From ZCTH02-B3 sp036563895 (GTDB lineage: Bacteria; Bacillota; Bacilli; Paenibacillales; Paenibacillaceae), in contig DATCLN010000178.1 in NCBI GenBank assembly GCA_036563895.1, positions 1-33,098 of the forward strand: a DNA stretch of 33,098 nt. Reading direction: 5' to 3'. The position numbers were made by a program, and so were the translations under genes. Below the pieces are notes generated by a model. The model made no database searches. It was given only the letters and a program-made list of their open reading frames with translations, and was not told the origin of the DNA. This document shows positions 23,362 to 29,869 of the stretch, piece by piece; position 1 is the first letter of the stretch; every line of letters starts with the position of its first letter.

Positions 23362-24275
23362 ACCGAAATCCGGGACAACCGAAACCGCAACCGTATGCCA
23401 GGCCGGCATCGCAACCGAAACCGGCCCCGGGAACGACGCTGGCAACATCCCGGACAACACCGTTCAAAACGCCGGTGACTGCTCATGCCGGAACGCCGTT
23501 GGCCGCGCAAGCCAAAGGACCAATGGCCGCGCAAGCCAGAACGCCGCAAAAATCCGACTGGCGGATCTGCGATCTCATGGTTTGCGTGATGGCCCGTTTG
23601 CTGCAGGACGGCGAGCGGGTGTTCCACGGCGTGGCTTCCCAACTGCCGATGATCGCCATGGCCCTGGCCAAAAAGCTGCACGCCCCGAACCTGGTCTGCC
23701 TGAACATTCCCGGCGGCGTCAACCCGCCTTCCGTCAAGAAGGCGTCCTATTCGTCGGCGGGAGCCGATCTGCTCTCCGGAGCCGAAGCCTACTTCCCGCT
23801 GGACCAGATTTTCGATCTGTCCATGCGGGGCGGGCTGGACGTGGCTTTTCTGAGCGGCGCGCAATTTGATATGTACGGCAACGTGAACAATTCGGTGATC
23901 GGCAGCTACCGGAATCCGAAGGTGCGCCTGCCCGGCGGCGCGGGCAGCGCGGTGCTGATTCCCACCGCCAAAAAAGTCATCATCTGGCGCACCCGGCACG
24001 ACCGCAGAACGTTTGTGGAAAAAGTGGACTTCGTGACCACGCGGGGCAACGTCTGGAAGGTCGTCACGCCGCTGTGCGTCTTTGGCGTGAAGGACGGCAG
24101 GCTCCAGCTGGAGTCGGTCCATCCGACCTCCTCCCTGAAAGAAGTGGAGGAAAACACCGGTTTCCCCCTGAAATACGGCGACGTGATCTACACGCCGCCC
24201 CCGGCGCCGCAGGAGCTGGCCGCGCTGCGGCAGGTCGACCCTTACGATTACCGCATGAAGGAGTTCAAAAACTGA
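23358..24275 (+). CDS. CoA-transferase-like subunit B (GctB/IpdB type), catalytic Glu apparently missing
   Basis: Beta subunit of 305 residues. The domain begins near residue 67 (SDWRICDLMVCVMARLLQDG), after a Pro/Gln/Thr-rich N-terminal extension unusual for the family. Conserved parts include FHGVASQLPMIAMALAKKLHAP, SGAQFDMYGNVNNSVIG and the PKVRLPGGAGSAV region. Active class I transferases have a catalytic glutamate shortly after the HAPNLV strand (YESG-like in GctB). Here the strand reads LVCLNIPGGVNPP, with Ile117 at that place. Loss of this Glu is known from IpdAB, a hydrolase of the same fold. The gene is the last of the BMC operon, before an intrinsic terminator. Function is uncertain. 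Confidence 0.82.
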   Translation: MNRNPGQPKPQPYARPASQPKPAPGTTLATSRTTPFKTPVTAHAGTPLAAQAKGPMAAQARTPQKSDWRICDLMVCVMARLLQDGERVFHGVASQLPMIAMALAKKLHAPNLVCLNIPGGVNPPSVKKASYSSAGADLLSGAEAYFPLDQIFDLSMRGGLDVAFLSGAQFDMYGNVNNSVIGSYRNPKVRLPGGAGSAVLIPTAKKVIIWRTRHDRRTFVEKVDFVTTRGNVWKVVTPLCVFGVKDGRLQLESVHPTSSLKEVEENTGFPLKYGDVIYTPPPAPQELAALRQVDPYDYRMKEFKN

Positions 24276-24302
24276 TTCAGTACGGATCGCATTTTGACAG
24301 AA

Positions 24303-24331
24303 CCTTGCGGACAGGGGCCGCGGGGTTTTTT
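24303..24331 (+). terminator. intrinsic terminator of the BMC operon
   Basis: CCTTGCGG (24303-24310), loop ACAGGGG and CCGCGGGG (24318-24325) form an 8-bp stem with two G-U pairs, followed by T6. It begins 28 bases after the last BMC-operon stop codon. Confidence 0.85.
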
Positions 24332-24352
24332 GTTAATGTGGCGTTGGTGCAG

Positions 24353-24418
24353 GAAAATTTTTAGTCGAAAAATTGACCACATGTTCCGGCGCGGGGCCGA
24401 TGTTCAAGGGTTTTAGTC
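24353..24418 (+). repeat. second locus of the 52-bp repeat family
   Basis: AGTCGAAAAATTGAC at 24363-24377 is the same as the core of the unit at 6671. It is followed by a GC-rich GGCGCGGGGCCGA segment as in the smc-ftsY array. A further AGTC in TTTTAGTCAA lies exactly 52 bases on (24415), suggesting a second, decayed unit. It sits between the BMC terminator and the ylxM promoter. Confidence 0.6.
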
Positions 24419-24431
24419 AAGCTCCGGGTCC

Positions 24432-24460
24432 TTGACACGCGAAGCCACATTTTATATGAT
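24432..24460 (+). promoter_or_regulatory. strong sigma-A promoter of ylxM-ffh
   Basis: TTGACA (24432-24437) is perfect and TATGAT (24455-24460) has one mismatch, with 17-bp spacing. It gives the SRP/ribosome-maturation cluster its own transcription start, independent of the BMC operon. The leader to the ylxM start is about 90 bases. Confidence 0.8.
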
Positions 24461-24477
24461 GAAGTGCGGGCTTGCGA

Positions 24478-24527
24478 TGTCAAGTTTTTTTTCTTGACAG
24501 GCCTGTGCTGCGGACCGGGTCCGGCAG
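24478..24527 (+). other. two hairpins in the ylxM leader
   Basis: TGTCAAG (24478-24484) and CTTGACA (24493-24499) pair perfectly around a T8 loop. A second structure pairs GGAC (24512-24515) with GTCC (24519-24522), flanked by CTGC/GCAG. Both lie in the predicted 5' leader. They could affect mRNA stability or expression; no known riboswitch is recognised. The second TTGACA here has no matching -10. Confidence 0.4.
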
Positions 24528-24558
24528 CGGAGGGACACAGCCGGGAGGTGGGCCCGCC

Positions 24559-25131
24559 GTGCATGGGGATCATGCGCTGGAGAAGACGAACCGGATCAAC
24601 CTGCTGTTCGATTTCTACGGACCGCTGCTGACCGAGAAGCAGCGCATGTTTCTGAAATACCACTATCTCCACGATTATTCGCTGGGCGAGATCGCCGCCG
24701 ATTTCGCCATCAGCCGGCAGGCCGTCTACGAACACCTGAAGCGCGCGGAACGGGTGCTGGAGTCCTACGAAGAGCGGCTCGGGCTGCTGAAGCGGCACGA
24801 GCGCATCCAGCGGGGACTGGACCGGCTGGAGGAGCAGATCGCGCGCCTGCCGGAAGAGTGGCGCGGCGAGCTGGCGGAGACCGTCCGCATGCTGCGCGGC
24901 GCGGACCTCGGCGCGGATGCCGACGGGGACGCCGGCTCCGATGCCGGAGAAGAAGACGGGTTCGGATCCGATGAAGACGCCGGACCGGGAGCCGGAACGC
25001 CCTTCGCCGCGAACGCGAAGCCGGATGCGTCCGCCGAATCCGGCGGAAAGACCGGCCGGGACGTCCGCCGCACGGCGAAGCCCGGGCGGACCGGCGGCAA
25101 ACCGGAAGGAGGCGGGGAAGATGGCGTTTGA
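24559..25131 (+). CDS. ylxM: YlxM-family SRP-associated helix-turn-helix protein with acidic tail
   Basis: Small sigma-70-region-4-like protein encoded before ffh in Firmicutes and thought to modulate the SRP. The GTG at 24559 follows GGGAGGTG with 8-base spacing. Residues 1-105 carry the family domain: LLFDFYGPLLTEKQRMFLKY, then the helix-turn-helix YSLGEIAADFAISRQAVYEHLKR. YlxM is usually about 110 residues; this one has 190. The extra tail is first Asp/Glu/Gly-rich (from GADLGADADGD), then Arg/Lys/Gly-rich, and looks disordered. The end overlaps ffh by 11 bases, so the tail's DNA also serves the ffh start region. Confidence 0.9.
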   Translation: MHGDHALEKTNRINLLFDFYGPLLTEKQRMFLKYHYLHDYSLGEIAADFAISRQAVYEHLKRAERVLESYEERLGLLKRHERIQRGLDRLEEQIARLPEEWRGELAETVRMLRGADLGADADGDAGSDAGEEDGFGSDEDAGPGAGTPFAANAKPDASAESGGKTGRDVRRTAKPGRTGGKPEGGGEDGV

Positions 25132-26506
25132 AGGGCTGACCGCGCGGCTGCAGAGCGTGTTCGACAAGCTGCGGGGCCGCGGCAAGGTCACGGAAGAAGA
25201 CGTCAACGAAGCGATGCGCGAAGTGCGCCTGGCCCTGCTGGAAGCGGACGTCAACTTCAAGGTCGTCAAGGACTTCATCGCCAGGGTGAGGGAGAAGGCC
25301 GTCGGGCAGGAAGTGATGAAAAGCTTCACCCCGGCGATGGTCATCATCGATATCGTCAACAAAGAGCTCACCGAGCTCATGGGCGGCACAAACGTCAAGC
25401 TGGCGCAGGCGGCGAAGCCGCCCACCGTGGTGCTCATGGCCGGCCTTCAGGGCGCGGGGAAGACGACGCTGACCGGGAAGCTCGCCAAGTGGCTGAAGGA
25501 CCGACAGCACAAGCCGCTGATGGTGGCCGGCGACATTTACCGGCCCGCGGCGATCCGGCAGCTGGAGGTGCTCGGCGAGCAGATCGGCGTGCCGGTGTTT
25601 TCCCTCGGCGACGGGACAAGTCCCGTGGAGATTGCGCGGCGCGGCGTGGAGCATGCCCGCTCCCTGGGGTGCGACTACGTCCTGATCGACACGGCGGGCC
25701 GGCTGCAGATCGACGAAGCCCTCATGGAAGAACTCCGGCAGATCCGCGACGCGGTCCGGCCGGACGAGGTGCTCCTCGTCGTTGACGCGATGACGGGGCA
25801 GGAAGCGGTCAATGTGGCCCAGAGCTTCCACGAACAGCTCACGCTGACCGGCGTCGTGCTCACCAAGCTGGACGGCGACACGCGGGGCGGGGCGGCGCTG
25901 TCCGTCAAGGCGGTCACCGGCTGCCCGATCAAGTTCGCCTCCACCGGGGAGAAGCTCGACCAGCTCGAGCCGTTCCATCCCGACCGGATGGCCTCGCGCA
26001 TTTTGGGCATGGGCGACATGCTGTCGCTGATCGAAAAGGCCCAGGCCGCCATCGACGAGGAAAAGGCGAAGGAAATGGAGCGCAAAATGCGCGAAGCTTC
26101 CTTCACCCTCGACGATTTCGTGGAGCAGATGGAACAACTGAAGAAGCTCGGCCCGCTGGAGCAGCTCCTCGAGCTCGTCCCCGGCATGGGCCAGCTCAAA
26201 AACATGCCGAACTTCCGTATCGACGAACGGCAACTTGCCCGCACGGTGGCGATCGTCCGGTCGATGACGAAAGAGGAGCGGCTGAAGCCGGAAATCATCA
26301 ACTACAGCCGCCGCAAGCGGATCGCCGCGGGAAGCGGCACCACCGTCGCCGACGTGAACCGCCTGCTCAAGCAGTTTGAAGAGATGAAGAAAATGATGAA
26401 GCGTCTGTCCGGCATGATGGGACCGGGCGGCAAAGGCCCGAAGGGCATGAAGGCGCTGCGGGGCATGTTCGGCCCGCGCCATCCCGGCAGGTTCCCGTTC
26501 CGGTGA
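25121..26506 (+). CDS. ffh: signal recognition particle protein Ffh
   Basis: SRP54 GTPase that binds signal peptides and 4.5S/6S RNA and delivers ribosomes to FtsY. The ATG at 25121 follows AAGGAGGCGGGG and gives 461 residues, full length; upstream frame extension is only the overlap with ylxM. The NG domain has G1 GLQGAGKTTLTGKLA, G3 DTAGR and G4 TKLDGDTRGG. The methionine-rich M domain has SFTLDDFVEQM, the RNA-binding SRRKRIAAGSG motif and the Met-rich stretch MKKMMKRLSGMMGPGG. It heads a cluster with rpsP, as in Bacillus. Confidence 0.98.
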   Translation: MAFEGLTARLQSVFDKLRGRGKVTEEDVNEAMREVRLALLEADVNFKVVKDFIARVREKAVGQEVMKSFTPAMVIIDIVNKELTELMGGTNVKLAQAAKPPTVVLMAGLQGAGKTTLTGKLAKWLKDRQHKPLMVAGDIYRPAAIRQLEVLGEQIGVPVFSLGDGTSPVEIARRGVEHARSLGCDYVLIDTAGRLQIDEALMEELRQIRDAVRPDEVLLVVDAMTGQEAVNVAQSFHEQLTLTGVVLTKLDGDTRGGAALSVKAVTGCPIKFASTGEKLDQLEPFHPDRMASRILGMGDMLSLIEKAQAAIDEEKAKEMERKMREASFTLDDFVEQMEQLKKLGPLEQLLELVPGMGQLKNMPNFRIDERQLARTVAIVRSMTKEERLKPEIINYSRRKRIAAGSGTTVADVNRLLKQFEEMKKMMKRLSGMMGPGGKGPKGMKALRGMFGPRHPGRFPFR

Positions 26507-26575
26507 TCCCGAACGGGCGGGAAGTGCCTTTTGCCATGCCCGGCCCGTCCGGCCTTGCAAGGAGGTGATAAAGGA

Positions 26576-26848
26576 ATGGTCCGCATTCGTCTGAAAAGAA
26601 TGGGCGCCCACAAAAAGCCGTTCTACCGCGTGGTGGTGTCGGACTCGCGTTCCCCGCGCGACGGCCGGTTCATCGAGGAAATCGGGTATTACAACCCGCT
26701 CACCAACCCGGCCCAGGTGAAGATCGACGAGGAGAAAGCCCTCAAGTGGCTGCAAAACGGCGCCCAGGCGTCGGATACGGTGCGCAGCCTGCTCCGGCGC
26801 ACGGGAGTGCTGAAAAAGTTCCACGAGCTGAAGCAAAGCAAGAAATGA
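26576..26848 (+). CDS. rpsP: 30S ribosomal protein S16
   Basis: Small-subunit assembly protein of 90 residues. It begins MVRIRLKRMGAHKKPFYRVVV with the hallmark SDSRSPRDGRFIEEIGYYNP. The ATG at 26576 has a perfect AAGGAGGTGAT site. It lies in the conserved ffh-rpsP-khpA-rimM-trmD order. Confidence 0.98.
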   Translation: MVRIRLKRMGAHKKPFYRVVVSDSRSPRDGRFIEEIGYYNPLTNPAQVKIDEEKALKWLQNGAQASDTVRSLLRRTGVLKKFHELKQSKK

Positions 26849-26860
26849 CGTCGGGACGAC

Positions 26861-26889
26861 CGAATTTCCGGAATTCCCGGAATTCCCGG
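26861..26889 (+). repeat. short tandem GGAATTCCC repeat before khpA
   Basis: Between rpsP and khpA an imperfect 9-10-bp unit (GAATTTCC, GGAATTCCC, GGAATTCCC) is repeated about three times, directly before the khpA ribosome binding site GGAGGGAG. Each unit is itself palindromic. It may be a local slippage expansion; no function is known. Confidence 0.6.
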
Positions 26890-26899
26890 AGGGAGAACC

Positions 26900-27133
26900 A
26901 TGGAACAATTGATTCGGGTTATCGCCCGGGCCCTGGTCGATCATCCGGATGACGTGCAGATTCGGGTGAGGGAAAACGAACGCGGCGTGGTTTACGAGCT
27001 TTCCGTCCATCCTGACGATGTCGGCAAAGTGATCGGCAAACAGGGGCGCATCGCGAGGGCGCTGCGCACCGTCGTCACGTCCGCCGCCGTCAAGGAGCGG
27101 AAACGCGTTGTCGTGGACATCATTTCCGAATAG
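26900..27133 (+). CDS. khpA: KH-domain RNA-binding protein KhpA
   Basis: Small RNA-binding protein (77 residues, formerly YlqC) that in Gram-positive bacteria partners KhpB and affects cell envelope and mRNA levels. Its single KH domain contains the GxxG loop GKVIGKQGRIARALRTVV. The ATG follows GGAGGGAG. The 114 bases to rimM hold GC-rich sequence with no clear promoter. Confidence 0.95.
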   Translation: MEQLIRVIARALVDHPDDVQIRVRENERGVVYELSVHPDDVGKVIGKQGRIARALRTVVTSAAVKERKRVVVDIISE

Positions 27134-27247
27134 CGCCCGCAAGCGGATCAGCCGCACCTTCGCGTTCCCGCCGGCCGGGCTTTCGGAACCGGACCGGCAG
27201 GGCGTTTCGGCAAGGCGGACGGCTGATTCCGGAAGGAGGCTTGCGGA

Positions 27248-27766
27248 GTGGCGGACAAATGGCTTACGGTCGGCAAAATCGTGAACACCCACGGAATTCG
27301 CGGCGAGCTTAAAGTATGGCCGCACACCGATTTTCCGGAGGTGCGGTTTAAGGCGGGGAGCCGTCTGATGCTCCTGCCTCCGGACGGCGGCGAGCCGTTC
27401 GGCGTGGAGGTGCAGGGCGCCCGCCTGCACAAGAACGTGTACCTGGTCAAGCTCAAGGGATTCGACAATATCAACCAGGTGGAAAAATACAAGGGCGGAT
27501 CCCTCGTCGTGCCCGACGACGACCGCGTGCCGCTGGCCGAAGGGGAATACTACATCCGCGACATCGTCGGCTGCTCGGTGGTCACGGAAGACGGGCGCAA
27601 GCTCGGCACGATCACCGACGTGCTGCAGCCGGCGGCCAACGACGTCTGGGTCGTCCGGCTTCCGGAAGGCCGGGAGGTGCTCATTCCCGTCATCGACGAC
27701 GTGGTGCTGGACGTGGACGTCGCCCGCCGGACGGTGAAAGTGCGCCTTCTGGAAGGAATGCTGTGA
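27248..27766 (+). CDS. rimM: ribosome maturation factor RimM
   Basis: 16S rRNA processing factor that binds S19 and helps 30S head assembly. The start is GTG at 27248 after GGAAGGAGG, giving 172 residues. The N-terminal domain has LTVGKIVNTHGIRGELKVWP. The PRC-barrel half has GEYYIRDIVGCSVVTEDGR and LIPVIDDVVLDVDV. One base separates its stop from the trmD start. Confidence 0.96.
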   Translation: MADKWLTVGKIVNTHGIRGELKVWPHTDFPEVRFKAGSRLMLLPPDGGEPFGVEVQGARLHKNVYLVKLKGFDNINQVEKYKGGSLVVPDDDRVPLAEGEYYIRDIVGCSVVTEDGRKLGTITDVLQPAANDVWVVRLPEGREVLIPVIDDVVLDVDVARRTVKVRLLEGML

Positions 27767-27767
27767 C

Positions 27768-28553
27768 ATGCGCATCGACGTGCTCACGCTGTTTCCCGGG
27801 ATGTTCGAGGGCGTGTTCGGCGCCAGCCTCATCGGCAAGGCGAGGGAGCGCGGCATCGTCGAGCTGAATACGGTGAACTTTCGCGATTTTTCCACGAGCA
27901 AGCACGGGACGGTGGACGACGCGCCGTACGGCGGCGGAGGCGGCATGGTGCTGAAGCCCGAGCCGCTGTTTGCGGCCGTGGAATGGCTGACGGCCGGGAT
28001 GCCGGAGGACGCGCGGCCGCGCGTGATCCTGATGTGCCCCCAGGGCGAGGTGTTCACGCAGCGCAAGGCGCGGGAGCTGGCCGCCGAAAAGCATCTCATC
28101 TTCATCTGCGGCCATTACGAAGGCGTGGATGAACGGGTCCGCGAACATCTGGCGACCGACGAGATTTCCATCGGCGATTACGTGCTCACGGGCGGCGAAC
28201 TGCCGGCGATGGTGGTCATCGACGCCGTCGTGAGGCTGCTGCCGGGGGTGCTCGGCAACGAGGAATCGGCGGCCCGGGATTCGTTCAGCGACGGTCTCCT
28301 CGAATACCCGCAGTATACCCGGCCCGCGGATTTCCGGGGTTGGAAGGTGCCGGACATTCTGCTTTCCGGCCACCACGCCGAAATCGCCAAATGGCGGCGG
28401 CAGCAGTCGCTGCTGCGCACGCTGAGGCGGCGTCCCGATCTGCTCGAAAAGGCGGATCTGACACCCGAGGAACGACGCTGGCTGGCCGGGCTTAAAAGCA
28501 CCCTTTCGGAAGAACGTCCTGCCGGGCGGCAGGACATCCCTCCGGGAGATTGA
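27768..28553 (+). CDS. trmD: tRNA (guanine37-N1)-methyltransferase TrmD
   Basis: Essential SPOUT methyltransferase that modifies G37 of tRNAs and prevents +1 frameshifting. The product is 261 residues, starting MRIDVLTLFPGMFEG. The SAM-binding trefoil knot is visible: FICGHYEGVDERVRE, then the SIGDYVLTGGELPAMV region. The substrate-binding C-terminal helix bundle follows (RPADFRGWKVPDILLSGHHAEI). It is coupled to rimM upstream. Confidence 0.98.
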   Translation: MRIDVLTLFPGMFEGVFGASLIGKARERGIVELNTVNFRDFSTSKHGTVDDAPYGGGGGMVLKPEPLFAAVEWLTAGMPEDARPRVILMCPQGEVFTQRKARELAAEKHLIFICGHYEGVDERVREHLATDEISIGDYVLTGGELPAMVVIDAVVRLLPGVLGNEESAARDSFSDGLLEYPQYTRPADFRGWKVPDILLSGHHAEIAKWRRQQSLLRTLRRRPDLLEKADLTPEERRWLAGLKSTLSEERPAGRQDIPPGD

Positions 28554-28567
28554 AGGGATGCCAACAA

Positions 28568-28596
28568 TTGTTTTTCCGCTTTTGTCGTGCTACAAT
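28568..28596 (+). promoter_or_regulatory. predicted promoter of rplS
   Basis: TTGTTT (28568-28573) and TACAAT (28591-28596) are 17 bp apart in a short A/T-rich island after trmD. It gives rplS its own transcript with a leader of about 45-50 bases. Some Firmicutes have an autoregulatory L19 leader RNA here; I cannot confirm such a fold by eye. Confidence 0.65.
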
Positions 28597-28651
28597 AACT
28601 TTTGTTGCGTTTGCGGTTGGCTGGAAGGCTTAGGCGGAAGGAGGGTAACCG

Positions 28652-28993
28652 ATGCATCCGTTGATCCAGGAACTGACGAAAGAGCAGCTTCGCCAGGACA
28701 TTCCGGATTTCCGTCCGGGCGACAAGCTGAGGGTATATGTAAAGGTCGTGGAAGGGTCCCGCGAACGGATCCAGATGTTCGAGGGCGTCGTCATCAAGCG
28801 CCGCGGCGGCGGCATCAGCGAAACGTTCACCGTGCGCAAGATTTCGTACGGCGTCGGCGTCGAGCGCACGTTCCCGCTTCATTCGCCGCGCATCGACCGG
28901 ATCGAAGTGGTGAGCCGCGGGAAGGTCCGCCGCGCGAAGCTGTACTATCTGCGCAAGCTGCGCGGCAAGGCGGCCCGCATCAAGGAAGTCTGA
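28652..28993 (+). CDS. rplS: 50S ribosomal protein L19
   Basis: Large-subunit protein at the subunit interface, 113 residues. It has the conserved FRPGDKLRVYVKVVEG, RIQMFEGVVIKRRGGG, ETFTVRKISYGVGVERTFP and a C-terminal basic helix. The ATG follows GGAAGGAGGG. It has its own promoter and terminator. Confidence 0.98.
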   Translation: MHPLIQELTKEQLRQDIPDFRPGDKLRVYVKVVEGSRERIQMFEGVVIKRRGGGISETFTVRKISYGVGVERTFPLHSPRIDRIEVVSRGKVRRAKLYYLRKLRGKAARIKEV

Positions 28994-29011
28994 GCAGCAA
29001 ACGCAGGATCG

Positions 29012-29043
29012 GGGACTTGACGTTTCGTTCAAGTCTCTTTTTT
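29012..29043 (+). terminator. intrinsic terminator after rplS
   Basis: GACTTGA (29014-29020), an 8-base loop and TCAAGTC (29029-29035), followed by TCTTTTTTTT-like sequence up to 29043. It lies 20 bases after the rplS stop. Confidence 0.85.
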
Positions 29044-29092
29044 CCATTCGCGATGGTTCGCGGGTTTCAAGGCTGGGAAAAGAGGCGAAACG

Positions 29093-29803
29093 ATGGATCG
29101 ATCGCAGGAGAACGCTCCGGATGATCGTTTGGCGGGAGCGGACCGGAACGGGGAGACGGGGGCTCCGATGACCGGGGAGCCGCGCGGACCGGCCGCGGGA
29201 GGCGAAATTCCCGCGGACGCCGCGCCGCCCGAGACGGGCGGCAGCCGGCTTGCCAAGGAACTGACGGAGTGGATTATCGCCCTCGCCGTCGCCGGGATTG
29301 TCGTTTTTTTTATCCGCTGGTTCTTCATCTCTCCCTTCATCGTGGACGGGCCGTCCATGGAGCCGAATTTCTGGCACGGGGAGCGCATCATGGTCAACAA
29401 GATCCTGTATGAGTTCCGGGCTCCGAAACGAGGCGAGGTCATCGTCTTCCACATGCCTGAGGAGGGCCGGGACTTCATCAAGCGGGTGATCGGCCTGCCC
29501 GGCGACACGGTGAAAGTGGTGGGCGACCAGGTGTTCGTAAACGGGGTGCAGATCGAGGAGCCCTACCTGGAAAAGGCCTACGCCGAGGCGCGCGAAAGGG
29601 GCGCGTTGCCCTACAACGACCGGGATTTTCCAGAAACGAAGGTGCCCGAGGGCACGCTGTTCGTGATGGGCGACCACCGCAACAACAGCCTGGACAGCCG
29701 CTTCCCGTCGGTGGGCTTCATCCCGTTGGACCGCGTCGTCGGCAGGGCGGAGTTCGTTTTCTGGCCGCTCCACAAGATCCGATACATCGGCGACGGCATG
29801 TGA
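29093..29803 (+). CDS. lepB: signal peptidase I
   Basis: Membrane protease that removes signal peptides from secreted proteins, 236 residues. A hydrophilic N-terminal region of about 60 residues (longer than in B. subtilis SipS) precedes one membrane helix (WIIALAVAGIVVFFIRWFF). The catalytic Ser88 is in DGPSMEPN and the general-base Lys130 in FIKRVIGLPGD. Box E is GDHRNNSLDSR. The ATG at 29093 follows AAGAGGCG. Placement between rplS and rbgA fits Paenibacillaceae-type gene order. Confidence 0.95.
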   Translation: MDRSQENAPDDRLAGADRNGETGAPMTGEPRGPAAGGEIPADAAPPETGGSRLAKELTEWIIALAVAGIVVFFIRWFFISPFIVDGPSMEPNFWHGERIMVNKILYEFRAPKRGEVIVFHMPEEGRDFIKRVIGLPGDTVKVVGDQVFVNGVQIEEPYLEKAYAEARERGALPYNDRDFPETKVPEGTLFVMGDHRNNSLDSRFPSVGFIPLDRVVGRAEFVFWPLHKIRYIGDGM

Positions 29804-29869
29804 TCCGGGCGCATCCGGCGGTTTCGCCTTCTTCGCGCTTTGCGATTTTTCCTCCATGAGGGAAGAGGG

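Noticed and set aside
24710..28105. Long minus-strand frame opposite ylxM, ffh, rpsP, khpA, rimM and trmD
   Set aside because: It runs across several well-identified genes and their gaps, with no recognisable motif or ribosome binding site; a shadow of plus-strand codon bias.
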